Shown here: positions 49,744-62,919 of the stretch, piece after piece | Numbering within the stretch: position 1 is the stretch's first letter | How the letters are laid out: each line of letters starts with the position of its first letter | NCBI GenBank assembly: GCA_036417435.1 | Contig: CM070899.1 | Span: 103,232,368 to 103,296,367 of the forward strand | Source of the DNA: Inia geoffrensis | Taxonomy: Eukaryota > Chordata > Mammalia > Artiodactyla > Iniidae | Length of the DNA stretch: 64,000 nt | Direction of reading: 5' to 3' | The notes under the pieces: model-generated | Database searches by the model: none | Seen by the model: only the letters and a program-made list of their open reading frames with translations | What the model was told of the DNA's origin: nothing | Program-made: the position numbers and the translations under genes

Positions 49744-52700
49744 CATTGAACAGTCCTTTTCTCTTTCAGCATAGTTTATATACAATGCTGCGTCTCTTTG
49801 AGTTCTACAGCCACTTGACGCAATTATAAACGTAGCTCTACCTGTAGGGTTTCGGATCCTTTGCCCTGTTACTTATCGAGGAATATTTGGTAGAGTCCCA
49901 TGTTCTTTTGGGTGAGTCGCCCTTGATGAGCACTTTTTCATACGTTAAATGTGTTTGTGTTAATCCCAATCTCCTAATTCACTCTTCCCCGGTCTCCAAT
50001 CTCCCCCTTTGGGAACTCCTCGCTTCTTTCTTCCCTTTGTGAACCTGTGTTTCCTTTCTTTACTAACTTCCTTTGTATCCCTATGTAGACTGCACACATA
50101 AGGGATATCCGGGTATATGTGTCTTGCTGCCTCTAATTGACCAGAATTAGTGAGATCATCTAGTGCTCCACCCATGCTGCTGCAAATACTATGAGTGCAT
50201 TTTGTTCTATGGCTGTGTGGTAGTCGAGCGTGTGTAGGTAGCGGAACATCTTTCTCCCTTCACCTCTCGCTCGACCGTTCGTTCGTCTGTATGTCTTGGC
50301 TGTGGTCAAGGGTACCACAACGACTGCTGGGGTGCAACAGCTTCCTTCCAATGATGCTAGTGTCTGGTTATACGACCTGCAGCGGGGTTGCCGAATCTCG
50401 TGGTACCTCCAGTGTTTAGTTTGGTAAGGAATGTGCCTACTGATCCTCATACCGGCTGTTACCAATTTACAATCCCACCAACAGCAATAGCTGGCTTCAC
50501 CTTGTGGCCTGCCCTCTTGAGCACTTAAAATTTTAGGGTTTGAGAGGACTTCAGCCAGGGATCAACTCGTCTAGCTTTCTTTTCACTCTCTAATCATGAG
50601 GGACCTTGAGCATCTTTTCATTTGAATGTGCTGTTTTCTAAAACGCGGGTGACTACCACTGAGGTCTTGTAAGGTTTCTGCCTGAGAGTCGGGCCTGATG
50701 TGGATTCATTTCAGATTGCCTAGCCCAGGATATTTCCTGAGGGCAGGGTTGTGTTTTCAAAGCCGCAGGCTCTAGGCCTTGTGAATGACAGTTGCCCTTC
50801 GGCACAGTTGGTAAGGTTGTTACGGCAGTGTGCCACAAGGCGGCAGCACTACTCCGTGTCGTCTCTGGTAACTTGGGGAAAGAAAGTCTTAGAGGGGTCC
50901 CGGTGTTGGATTGGAAATCGGGAGTCGAACGTGCCTAAACACACACCTCTGGGCTTGTGTATGCTCACCTCCTGCCCCTTAACCTGCACTGCCCCACCAC
51001 AGACATATCGCAAGCCTTGCAAGTGGGCCATTCGAAGGGTGCCGTGGTTCGCAGGTGGGGCAACTCTAATGAAGATGGCTGGAGGTGGGAACCTGCCTAG
51101 CAGGAGCTGTGAAGATCCGGTTACTTCACCGCTCTTCCCTCTCAGCTGCTCCACCCACATTTGGGTACACCAGGCGTTGCTTACCTGTAGGAGGGCCACG
51201 CTGGATCGGGAGATTGGGGTACCAGGCAGGGGAGAATGGGCAATAGTGGTCCGGGGTGCCGCTTGTCAGGTGGCACGTCCTCCTGCCTTGATGCCTCAGC
51301 AGCAGCATGCTCCGGCCGTGGGACCCAGGCCTGCTTAGGCTCCAGGGGCGTTACCGTGGTAACGACATCACAGACACCTGAGGTAACAGAGTAGGCATTT
51401 CTTAACCCCTTACTTGCCTTGTCATTGTACAGTACTTTTCCCTTTCAGCCTAGTTCATATACAATGTTGCGTCTGTTTGAGTTCTACAGCCACTTGATGC
51501 AATTATACATGTAGTTAAACCCTTAGGGTTTCGGATTCTTTGCACTCTTCGCGTATTGAGGAATGTTTTGTAGCGTTCCCTGTGATTTAGAGTGGGTCGC
51601 CCTTGAGCACTTTTTGATAAGTTAAGCGTGTTTCTGTGAATCCCGACCTCCTACTTCACCCTTCCCCGTTCTCCAATTTCCCCCTCAGGGAAGTCCAGGC
51701 TTCGTTCTTCCCTTTGTGAACCTGTGTTTCCTATGTGGACTAGCTTCCTTAGTATCCGTATTTAGGCGGCAGACAAAAGTGGGATATCCTGGAATATGTG
51801 TCTTGCTGCCTCTAATTGACCGGAATTAGTGAGATCATGTACTGCTGCACCCATGCTGCTGCAAAGAGTATGGGTTCATTTTGTTCTGTGGCTGAGTGGT
51901 AGTCGAGGGTGTGTAGGTAGCAGAACATCTTTCTCCATTCACCCCTCGCTCCCCATTCCGTTCATTTCTCTGTCTTGGCTGCGGTCATGGGAACCGCAAG
52001 GACCGCTGGGGTGCAAGAGCTTTCTTCCAATGATGCTAGTGTCTGGTTATACGACCTGCAGCGGGGTTGCCGAATCTCGTGGTACCTCCAGTGTTTAGTT
52101 TGGTAAGGAATATGCCTAGTGTTCCTCATACCGGCTGTTAGCAATTTACATTCCCACCAATAGCAATAGCTGGCTTCTCTTTTTGGCATGCCCTCTTGAG
52201 CACTTACGCTTTTAGCGTTTGAGAGGACTGCAGCCAGGGAACACCTCGTCTAGCTTTCTTTGCACTCTCTAATCATGACAGATCCTAAGCATCTTTTCTC
52301 TTCAATGTGCTGTTTTCTACAACGCGGGTGAGTACCACTGAGTTCTTGAAAGGTTCCTGCCTCAGGGTCGGGCGTGATTTGAATTCGTTTCAGTTTCCCT
52401 AGCCCAGGATATTTCTTGAGGGCTGGGTTGTGTCTTCAAAGCCACAGGCTGTAGGCCTTGTGGATGACAGATGCCCTTCAGCACAGTTGGTAAGATTGTT
52501 ACGGCAGTGTGCCACGAGGTGGCAGCAGTGCTCCGTGTCGTCTCTGGTAACGTGGGGAAAGATAGTCTTAGAGGGGGTCCCGGTGTTGGATTGGAAATGG
52601 GGAGTCGAACGTGGCTAAACACACATCCCTGGGCTTGTGTATGCTCACCTCCTGCCCCTGAACCTGCACTGCCCCACCCCAGGCATGTTGCAGGCCTTGC

Positions 52701-53040
52701 CAGTGGGCTACTCGGAGGGTGCCGTGGTTCGCAGGTGGGGCGACTCTAATGAAGTGGGGTGGAGGTGGGCACTTGCCTAGCAGGAGCTGTGGAGATGCGG
52801 TTTCTTCACAACCCTTCCCTCTCAGCTGTTCCACAGTCATTTGGGTACACCAGGCTGTGCTTACCTGTAGGAGGGCCATGTTGGATCGGGAGATTGTGGT
52901 ACCACGCAGGGGAGAAGAGCAGCAGCATCCTCCAGCCGCGGGACACAGGCCTGCTGAGGCTTCAGGGGTCTGACACCCGCCGACGACAAAGAGGCCTGAG
53001 GTAAGAAAGTGGGCATTTCTTAACCCCTTACTTGCCTTGT
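49744..53040 (+). repeat. HOR unit 16 (A1a + B1/B2 hybrid, 3297 bp)
   Basis: A spans 49744-51422. It is full-length A1a and very like unit 1, with one VNTR element and the RFX-like palindrome at 51349-51364. B spans 51423-53040 and is a B1/B2 hybrid sharing GCCACAGGC (near 52442), ATCCCTGGG and GCATGTTGC with the B of unit 14, one super-period upstream. CTCF-like cores start at 50833 and 52512. Confidence 0.94.
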
Positions 53041-56000
53041 CATTGAACAGTCCTTTTTTCTTTCAGCCTAGTTCATATACAGTGTTGCGTCTGTTTGAAG
53101 TCTACAGCCACTTGATGCAAGTATAAACGTAGCTGTACCTGTAGGGTTTCGGATTCTTTGCCCTGTTAGTTTATCGAGGAATGTGTTGTAGCATTCCCTG
53201 TGCTTTTGGGTGTGTTGCCCTTGATGAGCACTTTTGGATACGTTAAGTGTGTTACTGTTAATCCCAGTCTCCTAATTCCCCCTTCCCCGGTCTCCAATTT
53301 GCCCCTGTGGGAACCCCTCGCTTCTTTCTTCCCTTTGTGAACCTGTGTTTCCTTTCTTTACTAGCTTCCTTTGTATCCCTATTGAGACTGCACACATAAG
53401 TGGTATCTGGGCAAATGTGTCTTGCTGCCTCTAATTGACCAGAATTAGTGAGATCATCTAGTGCTCCACCCATGCTGCTGCAAATAGTATGAGTTCATTT
53501 TGTTCTGTGGCTGAGTGCTAGTCGAGGGTGTGTAGGTAGCAGCACATCTTTGTCCCTTCACCCCTCGCTCGACCGTTCGTTCGTCTGTATGTCTTGGCTG
53601 TGGTCAAGGGTACCACAACGACTGCTGGGGTGCAAGAGCTTCCTTCCAATGATGCTAGTGTCTGGTTATACGACCTGCAGCGGGGTTGCCGAATCTCGTG
53701 GTACCTCCAGTGTTTAGTTTGGTAAGGAATGTGCCTACTGATCCTCATACCGGCTGTTACCAATTTACAATCCCACCAACAGCAATAGCTGGCTTCACCT
53801 TGTGGCCTGCCCTCTTGAGCACTTAAAATTTTAGGGTTTGAGAGGACTTCAGCCAGGGATCAACTCGTCTAGCTTTCTTTTCACTCTCTAATCATGAGGG
53901 ACCTTGAGCATCTTTTCATTTGAATGTGCTGTTTTCTAAAACGCGGGTGACTACCACTGAGGTCTTGTAAGGTTTCTGCCTGAGAGTCGGGCCTGATGTG
54001 GATTCATTTCAGATTGCCTAGCCCAGGATATTTCCTGAGGGCAGGGTTGTGTTTTCAAAGCCGCAGGCTCTAGGCCTTGTGAATGACAGTTGCCCTTCGG
54101 CACAGTTGGTAAGGTGGTTACGGCAGTGTGCCACAAGGCGGCAGCACTACTCCGTGTCGTCTCTGGTAACTTGGGGAAAGAAAGTCTTAGAGGGGTCCCG
54201 GTGTTGGATTGGAAATCGGGAGTCGAACGTGCCTAAACACACACCTCTGGGCTTGTGTATGCTCACCTCCTGCCCCTTAACCTGCACTGCCCCACCACAG
54301 ACATATCGCAAGCCTTGCAAGTGGGCCATTCGAAGGGTGCCGTGGTTCGCAGGTGGGGCAACTCTAATGAAGATGGCTGGAGGTGGGAACCTGCCTAGCA
54401 GGAGCTGTGAAGATCCGGTTACTTCACCGCTCTTCCCTCTCAGCTGCTCCACCCACATTTGGGTACACCAGGCGTTGCTTACCTGTAGGAGGGCCACGCT
54501 GGATCGGGAGATTGGGGTACCAGGCAGGGGAGAATGGGCAATAGTGGTCCGGGGTGCCGCTTGTCAGGTGGCACGTCCTCCTGCCTTGATGCCTCAGCAG
54601 CAGCATGCTCCGGCCGTGGGACCCAGGCCTGCTTAGGCTCCAGGGGCGTTACCGTGGTAACGACATCACAGACACCTGAGGTAACAGAGTAGGCATTTCT
54701 TAACCCCTTACTTGCCTTGTCATTGTACAGTACTTTTCCCTTTCAGCCTAGTTCATATACAATGTTGCGTCTGTTTGAGTTCTACAGCCACTTGATGCAA
54801 TTATACATGTAGTTAAACCCTTAGGGTTTCGGATTCTTTGCACTCTTCGCGTATTGAGGAATGTTTTGTAGCGTTCCCTGTGATTTAGAGTGGGTCGCCC
54901 TTGAGCACTTTTTGATAAGTTAAGCGTGTTTCTGTGAATCCCGACCTCCTACTTCACCCTTCCCCGTTCTCCAATTTCCCCCTCAGGGAAGTCCAGGCTT
55001 CGTTCTTCCCTTTGTGAACCTGTGTTTCCTATGTGGACTAGCTTCCTTAGTATCCGTATTTAGGCGGCAGACAAAAGTGGGATATCCTGGAATATGTGTC
55101 TTGCTGCCTCTAATTGACCGGAATTAGTGAGATCATGTACTGCTGCACCCATGCTGCTGCAAAGAGTATGGGTTCATTTTGTTCTGTGGCTGAGTGGTAG
55201 TCGAGGGTGTGTAGGTAGCAGAACATCTTTCTCCATTCACCCCTCGCTCCCCATTCCGTTCATTTCTCTGTCTTGGCTGCGGTCATGGGAACCGCAAGGA
55301 CCGCTGGGGTGCAAGAGCTTTCTTCCAATGATGCTAGTGTCTGGTTATACGACCTGCAGCGGGGTTGCCGAATCTCGTGGTACCTCCAGTGTTTAGTTTG
55401 GTAAGGAATATGCCTAGTGTTCCTCATACCGGCTGTTAGCAATTTACATTCCCACCAATAGCAATAGCTGGCTTCTCTTTTTGGCATGCCCTCTTGAGCA
55501 CTTACGCTTTTAGCGTTTGAGAGGACTGCAACCAGGGAACACCTCGTCTAGCTTTCTTTGCACTCTCTAATCATGACAGATCCTAAGCATCTTTTCTCTT
55601 CAATGTGCTGTTTTCTACAACGCGGGTGAGTACCACTGAGTTCTTGAAAGGTTCCTGCCTCAGGGTCGGGCGTGATTTGAATTCGTTTCAGTTTCCCTAG
55701 CCCAGGATATTTCTTGAGGGCTGGGTTGTGTCTTCAAAGACGCAGGCTGTAGGCCTTGTGGATGACAGATGCCCTTCAGCACAGTTGGTAAGATTGTTAC
55801 GGCAGTGTGCCACGAGGTGGCAGCAGTGCTCCGTGTCGTCTCTGGTAACGTGGGGAAAGATAGTCTTAGAGGGGGTCCCGGTGTTGGATTGGAAATGGGG
55901 AGTCGAACGTGGCTAAACACACATCTCTGGGCTTGTGTATGCTCACCTCCTGCCCCTGAACCTGCACTGCCCCACCCCAGGCATGTCGCAGGCCTTGCCA

Positions 56001-56338
56001 GTGGGCTACTCGGAGGGTGCCGTGGTTCGCAGGTGGGGCGACTCTAATGAAGTGGGGTGGAGGTGGGCACTTGCCTAGCAGGAGCTGTGGAGATGCGGTT
56101 TCTTCACAACCCTTCCCTCTCAGCTGTTCCACAGTCATTTGGGTACACCAGGCTGTGCTTACCTGTAGGAGGGCCATGTTGGATCGGGAGATTGTGGTAC
56201 CACGCAGGGGAGAAGAGCAGCAGCATCCTCCAGCCGCGGGACACAGGCCTGCTGAGGCTTCAGGGGTCTGACACCCGCCGACGACAAAGAGGCCTGAGGT
56301 AAGAAAGTGGGCATTTCTTAACCCCTTACTTGCCTTGT
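53041..56338 (+). repeat. HOR unit 17 (A2/A1a hybrid + B1/B2 hybrid, 3298 bp)
   Basis: A spans 53041-54720, with the same A2-to-A1a breakpoint as unit 15 (53552-53560) and the RFX-like palindrome at 54647-54662. B spans 54721-56338 and switches to B2 slightly later than in unit 14 (between about 55927 and 55958). It has GCATGTCGCAGG, AAGACGCAGG and ACTGCAACCAGGG, all shared with unit 19. CTCF-like cores start at 54131 and 55810. Confidence 0.94.
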
Positions 56339-59300
56339 CATTGAACAGTCCTTTTTTCTTTCAGCCTAGTTCATATACAGTGTTGCGTCTGTTTGAAGTC
56401 TACAGCCACTTGATGCAAGTATAAACGTAGCTGTACCTGTAGGGTTTCAGATTCTTTGCCCTGTTAGTTTATCGAGGAATGTGTTGTAGCATTCCCTGTG
56501 CTTTTGGGTGTGTTGCCCTTGATGAGCACTTTTGGATACGTTAAGTGTGTTACTGTTAATCCCAGTCTCCTAATTCCCCCTTCCCCGGTCTCCAATTTGC
56601 CCCTGTGGGAACCCCTCGCTTCTTTCTTCCCTTTGTGAACCTGTGTTTCCTTTCTTTACTAGCTTCCTTTGTATCCCTATTGAGACTGCACACATAAGTG
56701 GTATCTGGGCAAATGTGTCTTGCTGCCTCTAATTGACCAGAATTAGTGAGATCATCTAGTGCTCCACCCATGCTGCTGCAAATAGTATGAGTTCATTTTG
56801 TTCTGTGGCTGAGTGCTAGTCGAGGGTGTGTAGGTAGCAGCACATCTTTGTCCCTTCGCCACTCGCTCGACAGTTGGTTCGTTTGTATGTCTTCGTTGGG
56901 GTCAAGGGTACCACATGGGACGCTGGGGTGCATCTGCTTCCTTCCAATGATGCTAGTCTCTGGTTCTACGACCTGCAGCGGGGTTGCCGAATCTCGTGGT
57001 ACCTCCAGCGTTCAGTTTGGTCAGGAATGTGCCTACTGATCCTCATAGCGGCTGTTACCAATTTACAATCGCACCAAGAGCAATAGCTGGCTTCTCCTTT
57101 TGGCATGCCCTCTTGAGCACTTAAAATTTTAGGATTTGAGAGGACCACAGACAGGGAACTCCTCGTCTAGCTTTCTTCTCACTCTCTAATCATGACAGAT
57201 CCTGAGCATCTTTTCATTTGAATGTGCTGTTTTCTAAAACGCTGGTGAGTACCACTGAGGTCTTGAAAGCTTTCCGCCTGAGAGTCGGGCCTGATTTGAA
57301 TTCATTTCAGATTACCCAGCCCAGGATATTTCTTGAGGGCAGGGTTGTGTCTGCAAAGCCTCAGGCCTTAGGCCTTGTGAATGATAGTTGCCTTTCAGCA
57401 CAGTTGGTAATGTTGTTACGGCAGTGTGCCACAAGGCGGCAGCACTACTCCGTGTCGTCTCTGGTAACTTGGGGAAAGAAAGCCTTAGCGGGGATCCCGG
57501 TGTCGGATTGGAAATGGGGAGTCAAACGCGGCTAAACACACAATCCTTGGCTTGTGTATGCTCACCTCCTGCCCCTGAACCTGCACTGCCCCACCCCAGG
57601 CATATCGGAAGCCTTTCAGGTGGGCTATTCGGAGGGTTCCGCGGTTCGCAGGTGGGGCGACTCTGATGATGGGGGCTGGAGGTGGCAACCTGCCTAGCAG
57701 GAGCTGTGGAGATCCGGTTGCCTCACCGCTCTTCCCTCTCAGCTGCTCCACCCTCATTTGGGTACTCCAAGATTTGCTTACCTGTACGAGGGCCACGTTG
57801 GATCGGGAGACTGCGGTACCACGCAGGGAAGAATGGGCAGTAGCGGCCCGAGGTGCCGCTGGTCAGGTTGCACGTCCTCCTCCCTTGCTGCCTCAGCAGC
57901 AGCCGGCTCCGGCCGTGGGACACAGGCCTGCCGAGGCTCCAGGGGCCTTTACCGTGGTAACGACATCACAGAGGCCTGAGGTAACAGAGTAGGCATTTCT
58001 TAAGCCCTCACTTGCCTTGTCATTGAACAGCAATTTTCCGTTTGAGCCTAGTTCATATACAGTGTTGTGTCTGTTTGAGTTGTACAGCCACCCAATGCAA
58101 TTATACACGTAGCTGTACCCGTAGGGTTTCTGATTCTTTGCAATCTTCGTTTATTGAGGAATGTTTTGTAGCGTTAACTGTGCTTGCCGGTGCGTCGCCC
58201 TTGATGAGCACTTTTGGATACGTTAAACGTGTTTCTGTGAATCCCGACCTACTACTTCACCCTTCCCCGGTCTCCAATTTCCCCCTCAGGAAACTCCAGG
58301 CTTCTTTCTTCCCTTTGTGAGCCTGAGTTTCCTTTGTGTTCTAGCTTCCATAGTATCCATATTTAGCCGGCACACATAAGTGTGATATGCGGGGATATGT
58401 GTCTTGCTGCCTCTAATTGACCAGAATTAGTGAGATCATCTACTGCTCCACCAAGGCTGCTGCAAAGACTATGGGTTCATTTTGCCCTGTGGCTGAGTGG
58501 TAGTCGAGGGTGTGTAGGTAGCAGAACATCTTTCTCCATTCACCCCTCGCTCCCCATTTCGTTCGTTTGTATGTCTTGGCTGTGGTCATGGGTAACACAA
58601 GAACAGCTGGGCTGCAAGTGCTTCCTTCCAATGATGCCAGTCTCTGGTTACACGACCTGTAGCGGGGTTGCCGAATCTGGTGGTACATCCAGTGTTTAGT
58701 TTGGTAAGGAATATGCCTAGTGATCCTCATTACCGGCTGTTAGCAATTTACAATCCGACCAACAGCAATACCTGGCTTCTCTTTCTGGCATGCCCTGTTG
58801 AGCTCTTACTCTTTTAGGGTTTGAGAGGACTGCAGCCAGGGAACACCTCGTCTAGCTTTCTTTCCACTCTCGAATCATGACAGATCCTGAGCATCTTTTG
58901 TTTTGAATGTGCTGTTTTCTAAAACGCCGGTGAGTACCACTGACTTCTTGAAAGGTTCCTGCCTGAGTGTCGGGCGTGATTTGAATTCGTTTCAGATTAC
59001 CCAGCGCAGGATATTTCTTGAGAGCAGGGTTGTGTCTGCAAAGCCTGATAGGTGCCCTTCAGCACAGTTGGTAAGGTTGTTACGGCAGTGTGCCAAAAGG
59101 CGACAGCACTACTACGTGTCGTCTCTGGTAACGTGGGAAACCAAAGCCTTAGCGGGGTTCCCGGCGTTGTATTGGAAATGGGGAGTCGAACGCAGCTAAA
59201 CACACATCCCTGGGCTTTTGTAGGCTCACTTCCTGCCCCTTCACCTGCACTGCCCCACCCCAGGCATGTCGCAGGCCTTGCCAGTGGGGTACTCGGAGGG

Positions 59301-59621
59301 TGCCGTGGTTCGCAGGTGGGGCAACTCTAATGAAGTGGGGTGGAGGTGGGCACTTGCATAGCAGGAGCTGTGGAGATGCGGTTCCTTCACAACCCTTCCC
59401 TCTCAGCTGTTCCACAGTCATTTGGGTACACCAGGCTGTGCTTACCTGTAGGAGGGCCATGATGGATCAGGAGATTGTGGTACCACACAGCGGAGAACAG
59501 CAGCAGCATCCTCCAGCCGCGGGACACAGGCCTCCTGAGGCTCCAGGGGTCTGACGCCAGCCGACATCACAGAGGCCTGAGGTAAGAAAGTGGCCATTTC
59601 GTAACCCCTTACTTGCCTTGT
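56339..59621 (+). repeat. HOR unit 18 (full A2 + B2, 3283 bp; most diverged)
   Basis: A spans 56339-58020 and B 58021-59621. This is the only complete unit in which both halves are non-standard over nearly their full length. B2 lacks about 20 bases near 59046 relative to B1. Its CTCF-like core (59093-59106) is degraded, while that of A2 (57429-57442) is intact. The YY1-like core is missing and the RFX-like palindrome is shortened (from 57949). From about 59490 to about 59620 the sequence returns to B1-like variants. It may be a relic of an older HOR family or an array-edge type. Confidence 0.93.
59093..59106 (+). promoter_or_regulatory. Degraded CTCF-like site in B2 of unit 18
   Basis: The aligned position reads CCAAAAGGCGACAG. 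The C at position 4 and the G at position 11 of the core, both strongly preferred by CTCF, are A here. An ordinary site is therefore probably weakened or lost. It is the only broken copy among the 38 positions visible. Confidence 0.6.
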
Positions 59622-62600
59622 CATTGAACAGTCCTTTTTTCTTTCAGCCTAGTTCATATACAGTGTTGCGTCTGTTTGAAGTCTACAGCCACTTGATGCA
59701 AGTATAAACGTAGCTGTACCTGTAGGGTTTCGGATTCTTTGCCCTGTTAGTTTATCGAGGAATGTGTTGTAGCATTCCCTGTGCTTTTGGGTGTGTTGCC
59801 CTTGATGAGCACTTTTGGATACGTTAAGTGTGTTACTGTTAATCCCAGTCTCCTAATTCCCCCTTCCCCGGTCTCCAATTTGCCCCTGTGGGAACCCCTC
59901 GCTTCTTTCTTCCCTTTGTGAACCTGTGTTTCCTTTCTTTACTAGCTTCCTTTGTATCCCTATTGAGACTGCACACATAAGTGGTATCTGGGCAAATGTG
60001 TCTTGCTGCCTCTAATTGACCAGAATTAGTGAGATCATCTAGTGCTCCACCCATGCTGCTGCAAATAGTATGAGTTCATTTTGTTCTGTGGCTGAGTGCT
60101 AGTCGAGGGTGTGTAGGTAGCAGCACATCTTTGTCCCTTCACCCCTCGCTCGACCGTTCGTTCGTCTGTATGTCTTGGCTGTGGTCAAGGGTACCACAAC
60201 GACTGCTGGGGTGCAAGAGCTTCCTTCCAATGATGCTAGTGTCTGGTTATACGACCTGCAGCGGGGTTGCCGAATCTCGTGGTACCTCCAGTGTTTAGTT
60301 TGGTAAGGAATGTGCCTACTGATCCTCATACCGGCTGTTACCAATTTACAATCCCACCAACAGCAATAGCTGGCTTCACCTTGTGGCCTGCCCTCTTGAG
60401 CACTTAAAATTTTAGGGTTTGAGAGGACTTCAGCCAGGGATCAACTCGTCTAGCTTTCTTTTCACTCTCTAATCATGAGGGACCTTGAGCATCTTTTCAT
60501 TTGAATGTGCTGTTTTCTAAAACGCGGGTGACTACCACTGAGGTCTTGTAAGGTTTCTGCCTGAGAGTCGGGCCTGATGTGGATTCATTTCAGATTGCCT
60601 AGCCCAGGATATTTCCTGAGGGCAGGGTTGTGTTTTCAAAGCCGCAGGCTCTAGGCCTTGTGAATGACAGTTGCCCTTCGGCACAGTTGGTAAGGTTGTT
60701 ACGGCAGTGTGCCACAAGGCGGCAGCACTACTCCGTGTCGTCTCTGGTAACTTGGGGAAAGAAAGTCTTAGAGGGGTCCCGGTGTTGGATTGGAAATCGG
60801 GAGTCGAACGTGCCTAAACACACACCTCTGGGCTTGTGTATGCTCACCTCCTGCCCCTTAACCTGCACTGCCCCACCACAGACATATCGCAAGCCTTGCA
60901 AGTGGGCCATTCGAAGGGTGCCGTGGTTCGCAGGTGGGGCAACTCTAATGAAGATGGCTGGAGGTGGGAACCTGCCTAGCAGGAGCTGTGAAGATCCGGT
61001 TACTTCACCGCTCTTCCCTCTCAGCTGCTCCACCCACATTTGGGTACACCAGGCGTTGCTTACCTGTAGGAGGGCCACGCTGGATCGGGAGATTGGGGTA
61101 CCAGGCAGGGGAGAATGGGCAATAGTGGTCCGGGGTGCCGCTTGTCAGGTGGCACGTCCTCCTGCCTTGATGCCTCAGCAGCAGCATGCTCCGGCCGTGG
61201 GACCCAGGCCTGCTTAGGCTCCAGGGGCGTTACCGTGGTAACGACATCACAGACACCTGAGGTAACAGAGTAGGCATTTCTTAACCCCTTACTTGCCTTG
61301 TCATTGTACAGTACTTTTCCCTTTCAGCCTAGTTCATATACAATGTTGCGTCTGTTTGAGTTCTACAGCCACTTGATGCAATTATACATGTAGTTAAACC
61401 CTTAGGGTTTCGGATTCTTTGCACTCTTCGCGTATTGAGGAATGTTTTGTAGCGTTCCCTGTGATTTAGAGTGGGTCGCCCTTGAGCACTTTTTGATAAG
61501 TTAAGCGTGTTTCTGTGAATCCCGACCTCCTACTTCACCCTTCCCCGTTCTCCAATTTCCCCCTCAGGGAAGTCCAGGCTTCGTTCTTCCCTTTGTGAAC
61601 CTGTGTTTCCTATGTGGACTAGCTTCCTTAGTATCCGTATTTAGGCGGCAGACAAAAGTGGGATATCCTGGAATATGTGTCTTGCTGCCTCTAATTGACC
61701 GGAATTAGTGAGATCATGTACTGCTGCACCCATGCTGCTGCAAAGAGTATGGGTTCATTTTGTTCTGTGGCTGAGTGGTAGTCGAGGGTGTGTAGGTAGC
61801 AGAACATCTTTCTCCATTCACCCCTCGCTCCCCATTCCGTTCATTTCTCTGTCTTGGCTGCGGTCATGGGAACCGCAAGGACCGCTGGGGTGCAAGAGCT
61901 TTCTTCCAATGATGCTAGTGTCTGGTTATACGACCTGCAGCGGGGTTGCCGAATCTCGTGGTACCTCCAGTGTTTAGTTTGGTAAGGAATATGCCTAGTG
62001 TTCCTCATACCGGCTGTTAGCAATTTACATTCCCACCAATAGCAATAGCTGGCTTCTCTTTTTGGCATGCCCTCTTGAGCACTTACGCTTTTAGCGTTTG
62101 AGAGGACTGCAACCAGGGAACACCTCGTCTAGCTTTCTTTGCACTCTCTAATCATGACAGATCCTAAGCATCTTTTCTCTTCAATGTGCTGTTTTCTACA
62201 ACGCGGGTGAGTACCACTGAGTTCTTGAAAGGTTCCTGCCTCAGGGTCGGGCGTGATTTGAATTCGTTTCAGTTTCCCTAGCCCAGGATATTTCTTGAGG
62301 GCTGGGTTGTGTCTTCAAAGACGCAGGCTGTAGGCCTTGTGGATGACAGATGCCCTTCAGCACAGTTGGTAAGATTGTTACGGCAGTGTGCCACGAGGTG
62401 GCAGCAGTGCTCCGTGTCGTCTCTGGTAACGTGGGGAAAGATAGTCTTAGAGGGGGTCCCGGTGTTGGATTGGAAATGGGGAGTCGAACGTGGCTAAACA
62501 CACATCTCTGGGCTTGTGTATGCTCACCTCCTGCCCCTGAACCTGCACTGCCCCACCCCAGGCATGTCGCAGGCCTTGCCAGTGGGCTACTCGGAGGGTG

Positions 62601-62919
62601 CCGTGGTTCGCAGGTGGGGCGACTCTAATGAAGTGGGGTGGAGGTGGGCACTTGCCTAGCAGGAGCTGTGGAGATGCGGTTTCTTCACAACCCTTCCCTC
62701 TCAGCTGTTCCACAGTCATTTGGGTACACCAGGCTGTGCTTACCTGTAGGAGGGCCATGTTGGATCGGGAGATTGTGGTACCACGCAGGGGAGAAGAGCA
62801 GCAGCATCCTCCAGCCGCGGGACACAGGCCTGCTGAGGCTTCAGGGGTCTGACACCCGCCGACGACAAAGAGGCCTGAGGTAAGAAAGTGGGCATTTCTT
62901 AACCCCTTACTTGCCTTGT
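59622..62919 (+). repeat. HOR unit 19 (A2/A1a hybrid + B1/B2 hybrid, 3298 bp)
   Basis: A spans 59622-61301, with the A2-to-A1a breakpoint at 60133-60141 and the RFX-like palindrome at 61228-61243. B spans 61302-62919. It is a near copy of unit 17 displaced by 6581 bases, including the rare AAGACGCAGG and ACTGCAACCAGGG variants. CTCF-like cores start at 60712 and 62391. Confidence 0.94.
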
